Positions 49,290 to 59,692 of a stretch of 64,000 nt of DNA are shown here, piece after piece. The notes under the pieces are model-generated. The model was given only the letters and a program-made list of their open reading frames with translations. It was not told the origin of the DNA and did no database searches. The first letter of the stretch is position 1. Each line of letters starts with the position of its first letter. The stretch is taken from positions 72,948,328 to 73,012,327 of the forward strand of contig OV277866.1 in assembly GCA_922989275.2 (NCBI GenBank), written 5' to 3'. This DNA comes from Gari tellinella (Eukaryota; Mollusca; Bivalvia; Cardiida; Psammobiidae). The position numbers were made by a program, and so were the translations under genes.

Positions 49290-49787
49290 TTAACCCATTA
49301 ACCCATAAATACGCCTATTTATGCCTTTGATATATTCCTCCACTGAAGAGAATAGTTCCAATTTATACAGTCATGAACATGTATTATAAGAAATATTTTC
49401 TATATTCTAGTAGATGGTAGCTTAAAGCAGGCTGAAAGTAAAGCAGAATGTGCCTTAACCCTTTCCCCCATAGAAGCGCTTTTTAGCACATTAAGTTTAT
49501 TCCTTCACTGAGGAAAATTGTTCTGATTTATACAGTCATAAATTTGTATCATACGAAATATTTTCTATAATCTAGCAGTTGATAGCTTAAAACAGGCTGA
49601 AAGTAAAGCAGAATGCGCCTTAAGGCACATTCTGCTTTACTTTCAACCTGCTTTAAATGGCACCTATATTCAATACTAGAAACAAGCCATGTGGGAAAGG
49701 GTTAAGGCACATTCTGCTTTACTTTCAACCTGCATTAAGTGTTCACCTTCTTCAAAACAAGAAACAGGCTATAGAGTAATGGGTTAC
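49290..49787 (+). mobile_element. TTAA-1 with same-oriented TTAA-1 at its apex
   Basis: The outer copy runs TTAACCCATTAACCCATAAA to GGCTATAGAGTAATGGGTTA. It is split exactly in the apex: GCAGAATGTGCC lies before the inner copy and GGCACATTCTGC after it. Removing the inner copy restores a perfect stem around a single TTAA. Confidence 0.9.
49454..49705 (+). mobile_element. TTAA-1 MITE, complete inner copy
   Basis: TTAACCCTTTCCCCCATAG to CATGTGGGAAAGGGTTAA. Apex GCGCC-TTAA-GGCAC, with mixed variants. Confidence 0.9.
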
Positions 49788-49813
49788 CCCTTCTCCTGTT
49801 ATTACCATATATA

Positions 49814-50020
49814 AGTTTAACCCATTATGCCATTGATACACATTTTAACGCATTTGTTTATTCTCCACTGAAGAAATTAGATTCAATTTATACTATCACA
49901 ATTGTGTATCAAAAGAAATTATTTCTATATTCATGCAATATTTTATATCTTAAAGCAGGTTGGCAGTAAAGCAGAATGCATTTACCCAACATCTGATCTG
50001 GATAAAAACTGTTTGCAAAT
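49814..50020 (+). mobile_element. TTAA-1 left half fused to another hairpin end
   Basis: TTAACCCATTATGCCATTG to GGCAGTAAAGCAGAATGC. It then switches to ACATCTGATCTGG and AAAACTGTTTGC, the right arm of a TTAA-6-type hairpin. Confidence 0.55.
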
Positions 50021-50029
50021 GTAATTTAA

Positions 50030-50590
50030 AGACAAAGCTAGTGCTCTAAGAGATATGCATGTGCCAGAGGACCAATTCAAGATGTTCTCTTGTATCTAAT
50101 GCATGTACAAACACCCACTCTGGAATGTATAGTAACCATTTATCATACAGCAAGGTCAACCAACAAACCTTGCTATGGAACAAAAATATTTCTACAATTA
50201 AACATGTGCAGAACGCTCAGCCACTGAAAAATATGGCAGATTATGAATTACCTACATTATAGTATAAATAATGAACAGAAATCTCTAAAACCATCTGCCA
50301 AAATTCCCTATAATTAAGCAGTAGCCTGCCCCCTGTTTAAAATATTACCATTTTGTAACCTTTTTTTTAGTGACATGTTGACTGTACATAAATTATTTTG
50401 GTAGTTCATGACTTTGAAACATGAGTAAATTGCTTATGGTTAAGACAATATGATAATCATCTGTCCCCATGTAATGATAGCCCACAGTTTTTGTCACATG
50501 TCATTGAAGAACTATACAATCAATATACAATAGTAACAATCAACCTGGAGTAACCATGTCTTAATTCATAAACATGGACATTCGGTACGA
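50030..50590. other. No gene or repeat recognised
   Basis: Unique AT-rich sequence. A 67-residue plus frame lacks any coding signature. Confidence 0.4.
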
Positions 50591-50600
50591 TAAGTCACAG

Positions 50601-50736
50601 CTTAATGAAGGATAAAAGTAATGCAGAAAGCTCCTAAAGGAGCTTTCTGCATTACTTTTATCCTGCATTAAGCAGTCACCTGTCTTTGAAGATATATTGT
50701 TCTTGATTGGTTAGGTGGTGAATGCAGGTTTAACTG
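50601..50736. mobile_element. TA-2 MITE, hairpin and right end
   Basis: A near-perfect hairpin at 50601-50672 (CTTAATGAAGGATAAAAGTA, apex AGCTCC-TAAA-GGAGCT, ATTACTTTTATCCTGCATTA) is followed by AGTCACCTGTC. The right terminus is GCAGGTTTAACTG at 50736 before TA. The left terminus is not clear. Confidence 0.7.
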
Positions 50737-50992
50737 TAACAATAGTTATTCATTATTTACGCCCATTCGTGTAACCAATACCACAAGCATTTTTAATGAA
50801 TCACCTTAGCCTTAAACAAATTGGGTGTCTTCTTCTTGTACATAAATCTAAATGGAACATTTAAATGAGATTAAAAAACAGCAACTATATTATACACTGC
50901 ATGGTTGTGATACAAACCATTTAAATATTTAGATCACATGCATGTACAATTTCATATCAATCATTTACCTCTTTTCCTAAACATAAAGTTTG

Positions 50993-51080
50993 ATTAAGTA
51001 TAAATAGATATATCATTTAAGTATAAACAGAAAGTTCATTTAAGTATAAACAGAATATTCATTTAAGTATAAACAATTTT
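50993..51080. repeat. 23-bp tandem repeat, about four units
   Basis: Units with the shared core ATTTAAGTATAAACAGAA start at about 50993 (diverged), 51015, 51038 and 51061. The last is partial. It ends just before a TTAA-1. Confidence 0.8.
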
Positions 51081-51083
51081 AAT

Positions 51084-51571
51084 TTAACCCATTATCCCGT
51101 TATCTGTTTCTAGTTTTGAAGCTGACAAATTACTTAAAGCAGGTTGAAAGTAAAGCAGAATGCACCTTAACCCTTTGAACCCTAGTCACGCATGTATGCA
51201 TCATTTGCAATTGGTGTACCTGAGAAGAGTACAGATGGCCTATGCAAACAGTGAAGATCCAGATCAGAGGGCTCCTAACGGAGCCCTCTGATCTGGGTCT
51301 TCACTATTTGTCATATTACAATATATTGTTGATGATTAAAATGGATTAGACTAAATTGGGAACTGGAATTATCCATTTTAAGTTTCAGGGAGGAAAGAGT
51401 TAAGGTGCATTCTGCTGAACTTTGAGCCTGCTTTAATTAGCTGCCATCTGCTAGAATACAGAAAATGGTTTGTATGGTGCATTATGCATGACTGTATCAT
51501 GTGAAACTATTTTCTTCAGTGTAGGAATAAAGTAACGGCATTAAAAAGCTTATTTATGGAGGAATGGGCTA
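51084..51571 (-). mobile_element. TTAA-1 with a TTAA-3 at its apex
   Basis: The outer copy runs TTAACCCATTATCCCGTTA to TATGGAGGAATGGGCTAA. GCAGAATGCACC precedes and GGTGCATTCTGC follows the inner TTAA-3. Excising it restores the apex GCACC-TTAA-GGTGC. Confidence 0.9.
51167..51403 (-). mobile_element. TTAA-3 MITE, complete inner copy
   Basis: TTAACCCTTTGAACCCTAGT to AGGGAGGAAAGAGTTAA. Central palindrome CAGTGAAGATCCAGATCAG with apex GGGCTCC-TAAC-GGAGCCC. Confidence 0.9.
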
Positions 51572-51867
51572 AAATGATTATAATTATAAAAGTAGCTCTT
51601 ACCTTTTATTATATATCCAGAAATGATAAAATCCGAGAAACTTATGCTCTAAGTTGAGTTTCAATCATGTTTAAATTCCATCCACAATTTGCTTCTTTTT
51701 CTGTTTTTAACTGGGAACAGAACTCTTATAGTAACACATTTCACTTTTCAAAGATCATTCAAATGTCCTCAAAATATCAGATTCTCTAGTTTTCGAAATA
51801 CTTTTGAACACTTAAAAATTTAAGATCAGTTCTCCTCCTTTTAATCCTTCAACTATTATAATCAATA

Positions 51868-52095
51868 TCAACTCTTTGCATGCTAGCGGCGGAATTTACA
51901 TGGGCCACAGTGATCACCTTTGCAAACAGTTTGGATCCTGATGAGATGCTGCGTAACACGGCATCTCATCAGGATCCAAACTGTTTGACACTCTGATCCT
52001 ACATTGAAAAGAAATTTTGAAAATTCTATTGTAAGAACAGTAGCAGACGACAATTTTTGCAGACGACAAAAATTACCCAGCATGCAAAGAGTTAA
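51868..52095 (+). mobile_element. TTAA-2 MITE, complete
   Basis: TCAACTCTTTGCATGCTAGC to CCAGCATGCAAAGAGTTAA. Central palindrome AAACAGTTTGGATCCTGATG, with GATGCTGCGTAACACGGCATC as apex. Confidence 0.88.
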
Positions 52096-52171
52096 CAATC
52101 AAACGTGTGTCAAACAGTCACTCAAATGAAAATAAATTAACAAAAAAAAATATTTAAAAAAGTTGGATTCT

Positions 52172-52470
52172 TAATGCAGGATCATGGTAAAGCAGAAAGC
52201 TTTCTGATTTACTTTTCATTCTGCATTAAGCAGTCACATGTTTAAATCTTAGCATGCTAGCAATGAAACCATGGTAACATATAATTATGCAAACAGAATG
52301 GATCCTGATATCAGTGATGAGACACTGCATAATGTGATGTCTCATCAGTATCCAAACTGTCTGACATTCTAACCATATTTTAAATCAATTTTTTTAATAA
52401 ATTCTATTTTTAGAACAGTTGATGACAATTATTGCAGACAAAAATATTACCCAGCATGCAAAGATATAAT
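52172..52470. mobile_element. TA-2 hairpin and a TTAA-2 MITE
   Basis: 52172-52232: TTAATGCAGGATCATGGTAA with a shortened apex (AAAGC-TTTC). 52243-52470: a diverged TTAA-2 (AATCTTAGCATGCTAGC to CCCAGCATGCAAAGATATAA). Its centre, AACAGAATGGATCCTGATATC, carries an 8-base insertion. Confidence 0.65.
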
Positions 52471-52632
52471 AGCTCTAGATCCTTGTAATTTCAAAGGCTG
52501 TTTAACCATAACGTGACTGTAGTAGAACTGATTTTCCTCTTACTAAGCTAGTCACATATGTCCTCGCCCATCCACCGTAAAACATTGACTCGTTCCTTAT
52601 TGTACTAGTTGTCATCAGTTAACCATGCTTCC

Positions 52633-52846
52633 TTAAACCTTGAAACACTGAAACCTAGTACTGAACACCTTTGCAAACAGTTAGGATCCAGATCAGGCCC
52701 CACAAAATGTGGGGCCTGATCAGGATCCAAACTGTTTGTCAGTCAAGTACTGATTCTGATAATTTACTTGAAACTGTATAAATTTCAGAAATCCAGCAGA
52801 CAACATTTTAAGCAGAGGACAGTTAACCCAGTGTTGAAAGGGTTAA
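52633..52846. mobile_element. TTAA-6 MITE
   Basis: TTAAACCTTGAAACACTG to GTGTTGAAAGGGTTAA. Perfect palindrome at about 52675-52737: AAACAGTTAGGATCCAGATC, apex GGCCCCACAAAATGTGGGGCC. Confidence 0.8.
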
Positions 52847-52849
52847 CCC

Positions 52850-53430
52850 AATGAATTATAAATAAATGCTGTCTGCTTAAAATGTCATCTGCTTCAATTC
52901 TCAAACAAGCCCCCTCTTCTCTGTATCGACAAATCAACTATTTAGGTCTGAATCCAATTTATGTACAAAAATTCTAGAAAAATTAATTTCCCACATTCAA
53001 ATTCTCTTACCCAAGTATTTGGACATCTGCACACATCGCATGATTTTAAAATTACCCGTTACCACGTTACGCCAACATTATCTCATTCTATGCAATTTAA
53101 ACACACTTCCGAAAACTTTTGTAAACACACGTAACTTTCAATCCAGTCTATAGAAGTATGTGGGTTTCTGTTGGGTCCCTTACCATCGTCCCCCAATGAA
53201 TGACTATAATAGCCAGGTGGGCTAGATCATACACCTTCCCTATGGTCCCTGAGTTTTTATCGCACTAGGCTACAGAATTATTATAGGCTTATACCAATAA
53301 TACTATAAATACAGTACCAACCGGAAATTTTTTCAAAATGTTGAAAAAAACCGTTATAAATGTTTCTGGATCATAGAGCTTTATTATAATCAGTCATTAA
53401 AAGAAGTTGAATTTGTATTTGTTTAAGAAA
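52850..53430. other. No supported gene
   Basis: AT-rich. The most GC-balanced part, 53195-53275, has a donor-like ATG|GTAAGG on the minus strand, but its acceptor is poor. See the rejected items. Confidence 0.4.
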
Positions 53431-53438
53431 GATAATAG

Positions 53439-53512
53439 CTTAATGCATGCCAACAGTAATGCAGAAAGCTCCTCAAGGAGCTTTCTGCATTACCATTGTC
53501 CTGCATTAAGCA
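53439..53512. repeat. TA-2 hairpin
   Basis: CTTAATGCATGCCAACAGTA, apex AGCTCC-TCAA-GGAGCT, then CATTACCATTGTCCTGCATT. Termini were not identified. Confidence 0.65.
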
Positions 53513-53716
53513 TCCACTTGTCCTATGATTGAGCACTCTATGCTTCCGCTTTAAATGGCTGCTAAGCATTTAGAGCAGACGTAAGGGAACCGAGAAATGT
53601 GTTAAGATTTTAGAGACATCGGGTTATAAGGAGTCCGGTTTACAAGGGTTTCTCTGTATTTATCAATATTGTTCTCCGGAGACAAAGACTTATGGTGCAT
53701 GTACGCTGCTCGACTT

Positions 53717-53936
53717 TTAAACCCTTTAAACGCTAAATAAATAAATGACTGCTCGAACTTCCATCTGCTCAAACTTCTTGAAAATCTACTCATTCTTCTC
53801 AATAACTACTGAAAAACTTATCTGAGTGACATAATGGTTGGATACAGATCAGATGCTGAGTTACTAGGCCCCTAATCAGGATCCAAACTGTTGCTAAAGA
53901 TCTGTTATACTATTTCCAAACATTTAAAGGGTCAAA
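53717..53936. mobile_element. TTAA-6-like MITE, diverged
   Basis: AAACCCTTTAAACGCTAAAT to CATTTAAAGGGTCAA. The hairpin is decayed (TTGGATACAGATCAGATGC against CTAATCAGGATCCAAAC). Confidence 0.55.
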
Positions 53937-54086
53937 GCATTCAGTCACGGTCCCGTCATTGTCAGGTATCGGGGAAATACCAGATCGATACCAAGGGGTC
54001 GACTAAGGCCTGTAGCAAATTATTACAGTCCAACTTACACTCATCAACAAGTAAATGAACCTGCATTGCCATCCTTAAAGAAAGAT

Positions 54087-54166
54087 AACTGCTTAATGCA
54101 GGACAAAAGTAATGCAGAAAGCTCCTTTAGGAGCTTTCTGTATTACTTTTTTCCTGCATTTAGCTG
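54087..54166. repeat. TA-2 hairpin
   Basis: CTGCTTAATGCAGGACAAAA, apex AGCTCC-TTTA-GGAGCT, then ATTACTTTTTTCCTGCATTT. It is well preserved, without clear termini. Confidence 0.7.
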
Positions 54167-54428
54167 AAACTTGTAAGACAACTAATGTTTGCTCATTTTT
54201 ACGGGTTACTTATTACAGGTTTTTCATGTATTTGACTATCAAAGGATCAATGTACAGTTTAGGTATTGACTTATGAATTATAAACGTAATTCTAGAACCC
54301 ATGAATACAATAGAAATTTATCATTGTAGTTATTTATGTGGGTCTGTCGATGTGGGAACCCTCAATATAATATGGACAATCATAAACTCCCATATCATAC
54401 CAATTCAAAATATCGCCTGTTTTAAGTA

Positions 54429-54654
54429 TTAACTCTTTGCATGCTGGATAATTTTTTCATCTGCAACAATTGTCATCTGCTTCTGTTCTAAAATTGGAAT
54501 TTTTCAAAAATTCTTTTCAATTCAGTGTCGGAATAGCAAAAAGATTGGATCCTGATGAGACGCCGCATTACGCGGCGTCTCATCTGGATCCAATCTGTTT
54601 GCAGAGATAATTACTATGGCAGGTATATCCGCCGCTAAGCGTGCAAAGAGTTAA
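54429..54654 (+). mobile_element. TTAA-2 MITE, complete
   Basis: TTAACTCTTTGCATGCTGG to GCGTGCAAAGAGTTAA. Perfect central palindrome AAAGATTGGATCCTGATGAG with apex GACGCCGCATTACGCGGCGTC. The long arms are in the opposite order to 43589, so it is inverted relative to that copy despite similar termini. Confidence 0.88.
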
Positions 54655-54739
54655 ATTAAGAAAGCCAAAGGTTGTAGCTTAATTAAACTTTAATTACTCA
54701 AAATGTATGCATTTTAACACCTTTATTTTATTTCTTCAC

Positions 54740-54830
54740 TGAAACCAAAATTGAGAGGAAGTAAAATATAACGCTCCTAAAGGAGATTTCTGCATTACTT
54801 CCAGCCTGTTTTAAGCTGTCATCTGTTTTT
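54740..54830. repeat. Degenerate mixed hairpin
   Basis: ATTGAGAGGAAGTAAAATAT, CGCTCC-TAAA-GGAG, then GCATTACTTCCAGCCTG. Base features are TTAA-1 and the apex is TA-1/TA-2. Confidence 0.5.
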
Positions 54831-54836
54831 GTAATA

Positions 54837-55029
54837 CAGTCAAACTTTGAAATCTCGAACTCGGTTAAATGGAACATACCCGTATTTCAAAGTTAAAACG
54901 TAGCTTAGCCACGTTTTAACTTTGAAATATGGGTATGTTCGACTTAACTGAGCATGAAATGATGCAGTTCATATGTCAAACTATCGGATGGTTCGAGTTA
55001 AACAAGTTCGAGATATCGAAGTTTGACTG
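54837..55029. mobile_element. TA-3 MITE, complete
   Basis: CAGTCAAACTTTGAAATCTC to GAGATATCGAAGTTTGACTG with TA on both sides. The long hairpin centred near 54905 pairs GAACATACCCGTATTTCAAA with TTTGAAATATGGGTATGTTC around TAGCTTAGCCACG. This is the reference copy for TA-3. Confidence 0.88.
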
Positions 55030-55925
55030 TACCATGTTGAATGGCTATAACAGCCATAGTTCAGAGGGGTATTTGTATATAAAAATCTAGAAGTATTCAG
55101 TTTCAACATAATGAAATAGGTAATTTGATCCATTTTGATATCAAAGCTAATTACAGTACAACAGCTTCAGTGACTTGCATAATTTGAAGAAAAAAATATT
55201 TGAGAAAAAAAATAAATTAAAACATTTCTTTAAGATTTAAATAATTATATTATCAACAAATTGTCTTTTAAAAAAATGTAGAGTTCCCATAGATTGGTAG
55301 GTATAAGCATTTTGAATCACAATCAAAATTTCAATCTTCAATTATTTCAGTAATAAACTTTTATCCCACAAAACCTGCCATAATGACCCATCAGAGGTAG
55401 ACTTTCCTTTGAAGTGTAAGTAAGGTGTCTAATCTTAAAGCAAGATGAAAGTAAAGCAGAAAGCCCCTTTAGTAATTTTCTCCTTTACTTTCATCATACT
55501 TGCAAGCTTCTGCCCATCTTCTATACCATGTAGTCGTACACGTCTCGTTTTGATATTTCAAAATAGCGGGGTTTCACTGTTTTCAAATAATTGCATAAAT
55601 TTTAGGGCTAGCAATATTTTGTCAGGAAAGAATGAACATACATAGTTATTCCATACTTGTAAGATCAACAATGTGATATCTTTTAAGAGCTACTCATCAT
55701 TCATCAGATTAAACAGTTGTTAAATGGCAATCTCTCTCAATTTCTTTACAAAACCTGTCAAAACTTTTTACCGAGCATGTAGTAGGAAATAATTATCAAG
55801 TTTATTAACCCTATCTTCCATAAAAGGAAACCTTAACCTATCAATGCAAAAAACCGACTTCATGCATGCATGTGCTGATAAATACACTCAAATGAGGATT
55901 CACTGATGGTTTATGAATCCCTTAC
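55030..55925. other. One degenerate hairpin, no gene
   Basis: 55438-55505 holds AAAGCAAGATGAAAGTAAAG with a broken apex (AGCCCCTTTAGTAATTTTC) and CTTTACTTTCATCATACTT. The rest shows nothing recognisable. Confidence 0.4.
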
Positions 55926-56163
55926 CGCTAACCAATAACTCGGGTTCTAGTATTATAAAGACTGGTTACCACTAATAGGTTGAAAGTATAGCAGAATGCA
56001 CCTTATGACTCATACTGTTTTACTTTAAGCCTGCTTAAAGCTGCTAGAATATAGAAATTATTTATGGTATATATTTGTGACTGTATAAATTGGAGCTTTT
56101 TGCTTTAGTGGAGGAATGATTAAATCACAGCATAACATGCACATCTATAGAGTAATGAGTTAA
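55926..56163 (-). mobile_element. TTAA-1 MITE, diverged
   Basis: Starts CTAACCAATAACTCGGGTTC. The hairpin is eroded (GCAGAATGCACCTTATGAC). The right end is ATCTATAGAGTAATGAGTTAA. Its last TTAA is the first TTAA of the next copy. Confidence 0.65.
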
Positions 56164-56415
56164 CCCATTACCCTATAGCCCGTTTCTAGTATTGAAGATA
56201 GGTGGCCACTTAAAGCAGGTTCAAAGTAAAGCAGAATGCGCCTTAATTAAGGCACATTCTGCTTTACTTTCAACCTACTTTAAGTTACCATCTTCTAGAA
56301 AATAGAAATTATTTCTGATGTTATATATTCAATACTGTATCAATTAGAACTATTTTCTTCAGTGGAGGAATAAATTAAAGATGTTAAAAGGCGTATTTAT
56401 GGGTTAATGGGTTAA
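56160..56415 (-). mobile_element. TTAA-1 MITE, complete
   Basis: TTAACCCATTACCCTATAGC to TATGGGTTAATGGGTTAA. The apex is GCGCC-TTAATTAA-GGCAC. The loop holds a doubled TTAA, as if an element had inserted and been excised. Confidence 0.85.
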
Positions 56416-56429
56416 GTGACATGTATATG

Positions 56430-56620
56430 AATCATTATACAAATAGTGTAGTACTAAATAGTACACTAAGTCTTGCCTTATGCAAATAGTGTAGACACTG
56501 ATCAGAGGGCTTCTACGTGAGCATTCTGATCAAGATCTGCTCTGTTTGCCTCTTTGCAATATATTGTTAAATACAACCATCAAATTGTCAATTTGAATTT
56601 TCCAGGGGTGAATGAGTTAA
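56430..56620. mobile_element. TTAA-3/TTAA-4-like fragment
   Basis: AAATAGTGTAGACACTGATC, GAGGGCTTC-TACG-TGAGC and CTGATCAAGATCTGC, ending AGGGGTGAATGAGTTAA, where it shares the TTAA with the following TTAA-1. Confidence 0.5.
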
Positions 56621-56848
56621 CCCATTACCCCATAAATATGCCTTTTTACGCCTTTGATTTGGTCCACTGAAGAAAATATTTCAACGTTATACAATCACTA
56701 ATATATAGCATAAGAAATATTTTCTAGAACCTAGCAGATTATTGCTTTACGCAGAATGCGCCTTAAGGTGCATTCTGCTTTACTTTCAACCTGCTTTAAG
56801 AGGTCACCAGTTTTCAAAACTGGAAACAGGCTATGGGGTAATGGGTTA
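56617..56848 (+). mobile_element. TTAA-1 MITE with shortened left stem
   Basis: TTAACCCATTACCCCATAAA to CTATGGGGTAATGGGTTAA. The left stem is reduced to TTTACGCAGAATGCGCC, with apex GCGCC-TTAA-GGTGC. Confidence 0.82.
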
Positions 56849-56849
56849 A

Positions 56850-57610
56850 AGCAAGATGAAAGTAAAGCAATAATCTTCACAGCAGCCACCTAGGGACAAA
56901 CAAGCTTACCTATAGATTAAACCCATAGACTTCTTTCTTTTTGAGTATTTTAATCCATTATTCAAGAAAATGTGTGAAAAATCATAATTTTCAATAGCAA
57001 AGCCTAATAAATTGCCCATTGATATAGAAACACACAGAAGAGAAAACTATAAAACTTATTTAGTATATTTCCAGTCATGAATGAATACAATTGCGGAAAC
57101 TTAAAGGAAGTTGAAAGGAAAGGGAGATATAGTGAGACAGAGAGAGAGGGGACACAGAGAAATAGAAAGAAAGACAGAGAGAAGGAAACAGGGAGAGAAA
57201 GAGAGAGAGTTTTGAAGTACATGACAAAACATTAAACATGCCCAACATAAGAAGATCTATAGCCCATAGAGCCTACCTCATTTAAAGTCCAAAATTCCTG
57301 TCTCTTATGTCACAGAACACTTCCAAATACTACACATATATCCAGTTAAAGCAATACTATTTAAAATTCTTACTTACAATTAACAAAACGTTGTAGGGCA
57401 ATGAAATTTCATGCTCCAGTTCATTGAAAATAAAAGACGGTAAAACATTTAAATACAAACTTAAACAATTGCCGATCTTATCATTCTTTCAACACATTTC
57501 AGATAAACGATACTCTAAAACAAGTGTCAAGTTTTGAAACTCGGCCAAACTTATAATGAAAATACAATAAAGTCACACTTTTAAGACTGACGGCAAGAAA
57601 AACTCATTGA
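56850..57610. other. GA-rich low-complexity tract, no gene
   Basis: 57115-57212 is a purine-rich run (GAGAGAGAGG, GAAAGAAAGACAGAGAGAAG). The frame on the minus strand through it is Leu/Ser-rich low complexity only. The remainder is unique AT-rich sequence. Confidence 0.55.
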
Positions 57611-57614
57611 TGGT

Positions 57615-57940
57615 TCTAAAAATAGGTGGCAGCTTAAAGCATGATGAAAGTAAAGCTTTCTGCTTTACTTTATTTTGCTTTAACTCTTTCCTCCCTGAAA
57701 CTTTAAATGGATAATTTCAGTTTCCATTTTAGTCTAGTCCATTTCTGACTTTTAAGGATTGTTTTTGTCAATGTTTGGCATTGTGACAAACAGTGAAGAC
57801 CCTGATCAGAGGGCTCCTTTTGGAGCCCTCTGATCTGGGTCTTCACTGTTTGCATAGGACATGTGTACTATTCACATGTACAGTGTTTGAAAAGGACGCC
57901 TATATGCGGGACTAGGGTTCAAAGAGTTAAGCAGATACTT
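57615..57940 (+). mobile_element. Short AAGCA hairpin hosting a TTAA-3
   Basis: GGCAGCTTAAAGCATGATG and AAAGTAAAGC-TTTC-TGCTTTACTTT form a compact hairpin. The TTAA of its 3' base (TTTTGCT-TTAA-GCAG) holds a complete TTAA-3 at 57680-57930 (CTCTTTCCTCCC to GGGACTAGGGTTCAAAGAG), with apex GGGCTCC-TTTT-GGAGCCC. Confidence 0.85.
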
Positions 57941-58209
57941 ATTTTACACAACAACATTAAAACTATTCATTGAACGCACTAACAAGGTTTTACTGAATTT
58001 CTGCTACTCTACTGTCTTAAAGGGCTGAACGCAATAACAGAACCTTTTGGAATACGTTTAATCGTAATTTGGAATCAATTTAATAGCAGTTAGAATTATA
58101 TCTGTTATCTTAATAGCTCTTTTGTATAGAGCCATAGTGTTTGTTGATAATTAATATTCGGCCTATTACCAATATAGGAGAATAATCTTAGAATACAGTC
58201 AAACTTATA

Positions 58210-58460
58210 TTAACCCATTACCCCATAGCCTATTTCTTGCTTCGAAAAAGGTGACCACTTAAAGCAGGTTGAAAGTAAAGCAGAATGTGCCTTAAGGCAC
58301 ATTCTGCTTTACTTTCAGCATGCTTTAAGCTACCATCTTCTAGTATATGGAAAATATTTCTTTTGGTACATATTCTTTGCTGTATAAACTGGAACTTTTT
58401 TCTTCAGTGGAGGAATAAGTAAGAGGCGTAAAAAGGCGTTTTTAAGGGGTAATGGGTTAA
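58210..58460 (-). mobile_element. TTAA-1 MITE, complete
   Basis: TTAACCCATTACCCCATAGC to TAAGGGGTAATGGGTTAA. Apex GTGCC-TTAA-GGCAC. The left flank, CAGTCAAACTTATA, is a TA-3-like terminus. Confidence 0.88.
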
Positions 58461-58463
58461 TCA

Positions 58464-58700
58464 ACTCTTTGCATGTGTAATCTTTTCGTCTGCATCAATT
58501 ATCATCTGCTATAATAATTGTTCTAAAAACATATTTTCACAATTTCATTTCAAAACACAGGGTCAAACAGTAAAACTATTTCGATTCTGACATGCGATAC
58601 TGCCCTTATGTGGCATCACATCAGGGCTCAAACTATTGGCATAGAGTTATAAATACTAAGTGTAAATCTTGTATTAGCCCATATAATATAAGCTTTATAA
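58464..58700. mobile_element. TTAA-2 MITE, strongly diverged
   Basis: CAACTCTTTGCATGTGTAAT, then CTATTTCGATTCTGACATGC with CATCACATCAGGGCTCAAAC as the other arm. The right terminus is not recognisable. Confidence 0.5.
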
Positions 58701-58777
58701 TGCTTTATGAAAACAATGTAGACCAAGATCTGCAGTGAGACAGCTCCTGAAGGAGCAGTCTAATTTGGCTGCATTTC

Positions 58778-59015
58778 TCAACTCTTTCAACACTAAGTAA
58801 CTCTTGTGGGTTACTACTGGTTCCCTTGTGGATCTTTTTAATAACCAATTACCAAAATATGAACCAGTCTACTTGGATTTATGGGTAACTTAATAAATAC
58901 TGGTATAAATTAGAAAACTGCAGATCCTGATCAGGTCTGATCTGGCTCTTCACTGTTTTCAAATGTATTGAGTATATTATTTTTTTAAACAGGTCTATGG
59001 TGTTGACAGAGTTAA
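58778..59015. mobile_element. TTAA-4 MITE, collapsed hairpin
   Basis: TCAACTCTTTCAACACTAAG to GGTGTTGACAGAGTTAA. It retains CCAGTCTACTTGGATTTATG, but the centre is reduced to AGATCCTGATCAGGTCTGATC. Confidence 0.75.
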
Positions 59016-59322
59016 AGAATTCGTTTCCATGTGAATTAATTAAGTAAAATAGTTTTTACAAACAAGCAGAAATAAGACGTTTGAAAAAAAAAAATTCAAG
59101 TGATTTACAACAAGGAAACTCATAAATATTTATATAAGGGAAAGGAACTTTTGCGCATATTTCTTGAGGATTAGAAAATCTAAACCTGTTTGATCTAAGT
59201 CAACAATGTTAGTTGTTATTTTTCACCCCACTAGAGCAATAATAAACTAAAATCAATATCCTTATCACTAAAGTCGCTGTAGTGCAAGAAAATGTTCAAA
59301 ATTCACAAATATTTATCTAGCT
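59016..59322. other. No gene or repeat recognised
   Basis: AT-rich unique sequence with an A-run near 59085. Confidence 0.4.
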
Positions 59323-59535
59323 TTAACTCTTTGCACGCTAGCGATGAAATCGTGATTACCTATGCAAACAGTTTGGATCCAGATGAGATGCCGCATAACA
59401 CGGCATCTCATTTAGATCCAAACTGTTTGATATTCTTACTCTGTTTTGAAAAGAAATTTAGAAAAATCTAGTTTTAGAGCAATAGGAGATGACCATTGTT
59501 GCAGACAACAATTGTACTAGGAAGAGAGCTTCAAT
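59323..59535 (+). mobile_element. TTAA-2 MITE, right end eroded
   Basis: TTAACTCTTTGCACGCTAGC. Palindrome AAACAGTTTGGATCCAGATG, apex GATGCCGCATAACACGGCATC. The right terminus decays after GCAGACAACAATTGTAC. Confidence 0.75.
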
Positions 59536-59692
59536 AGAGTAAAAACATTTGGTGTCAATTTTCCATTCATACAGTGTAGTGTTGTTGTTTTTCTCACTAA
59601 AGAAAGAATTTAGTTATCTTTAATAATTTGTACAAACATAGGTCAGACCTTTAAATTTTTTAGATATCAGTCAAATCAAATATAGTTAACAC

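Noticed and set aside
53197..53275. Possible minus-strand exon ending ATG|GTAAGG
   Set aside because: The donor is good but the acceptor (AAAACTCAG|GG) is weak and only one frame is open. A partly similar stretch near 47290 (TTGGGTCCTTCC) suggests it may be repeat-derived.
57004..57222. 72-residue minus frame rich in Leu, Ser and Phe
   Set aside because: It is the complement of a GA-rich low-complexity tract, with no coding signal outside it.
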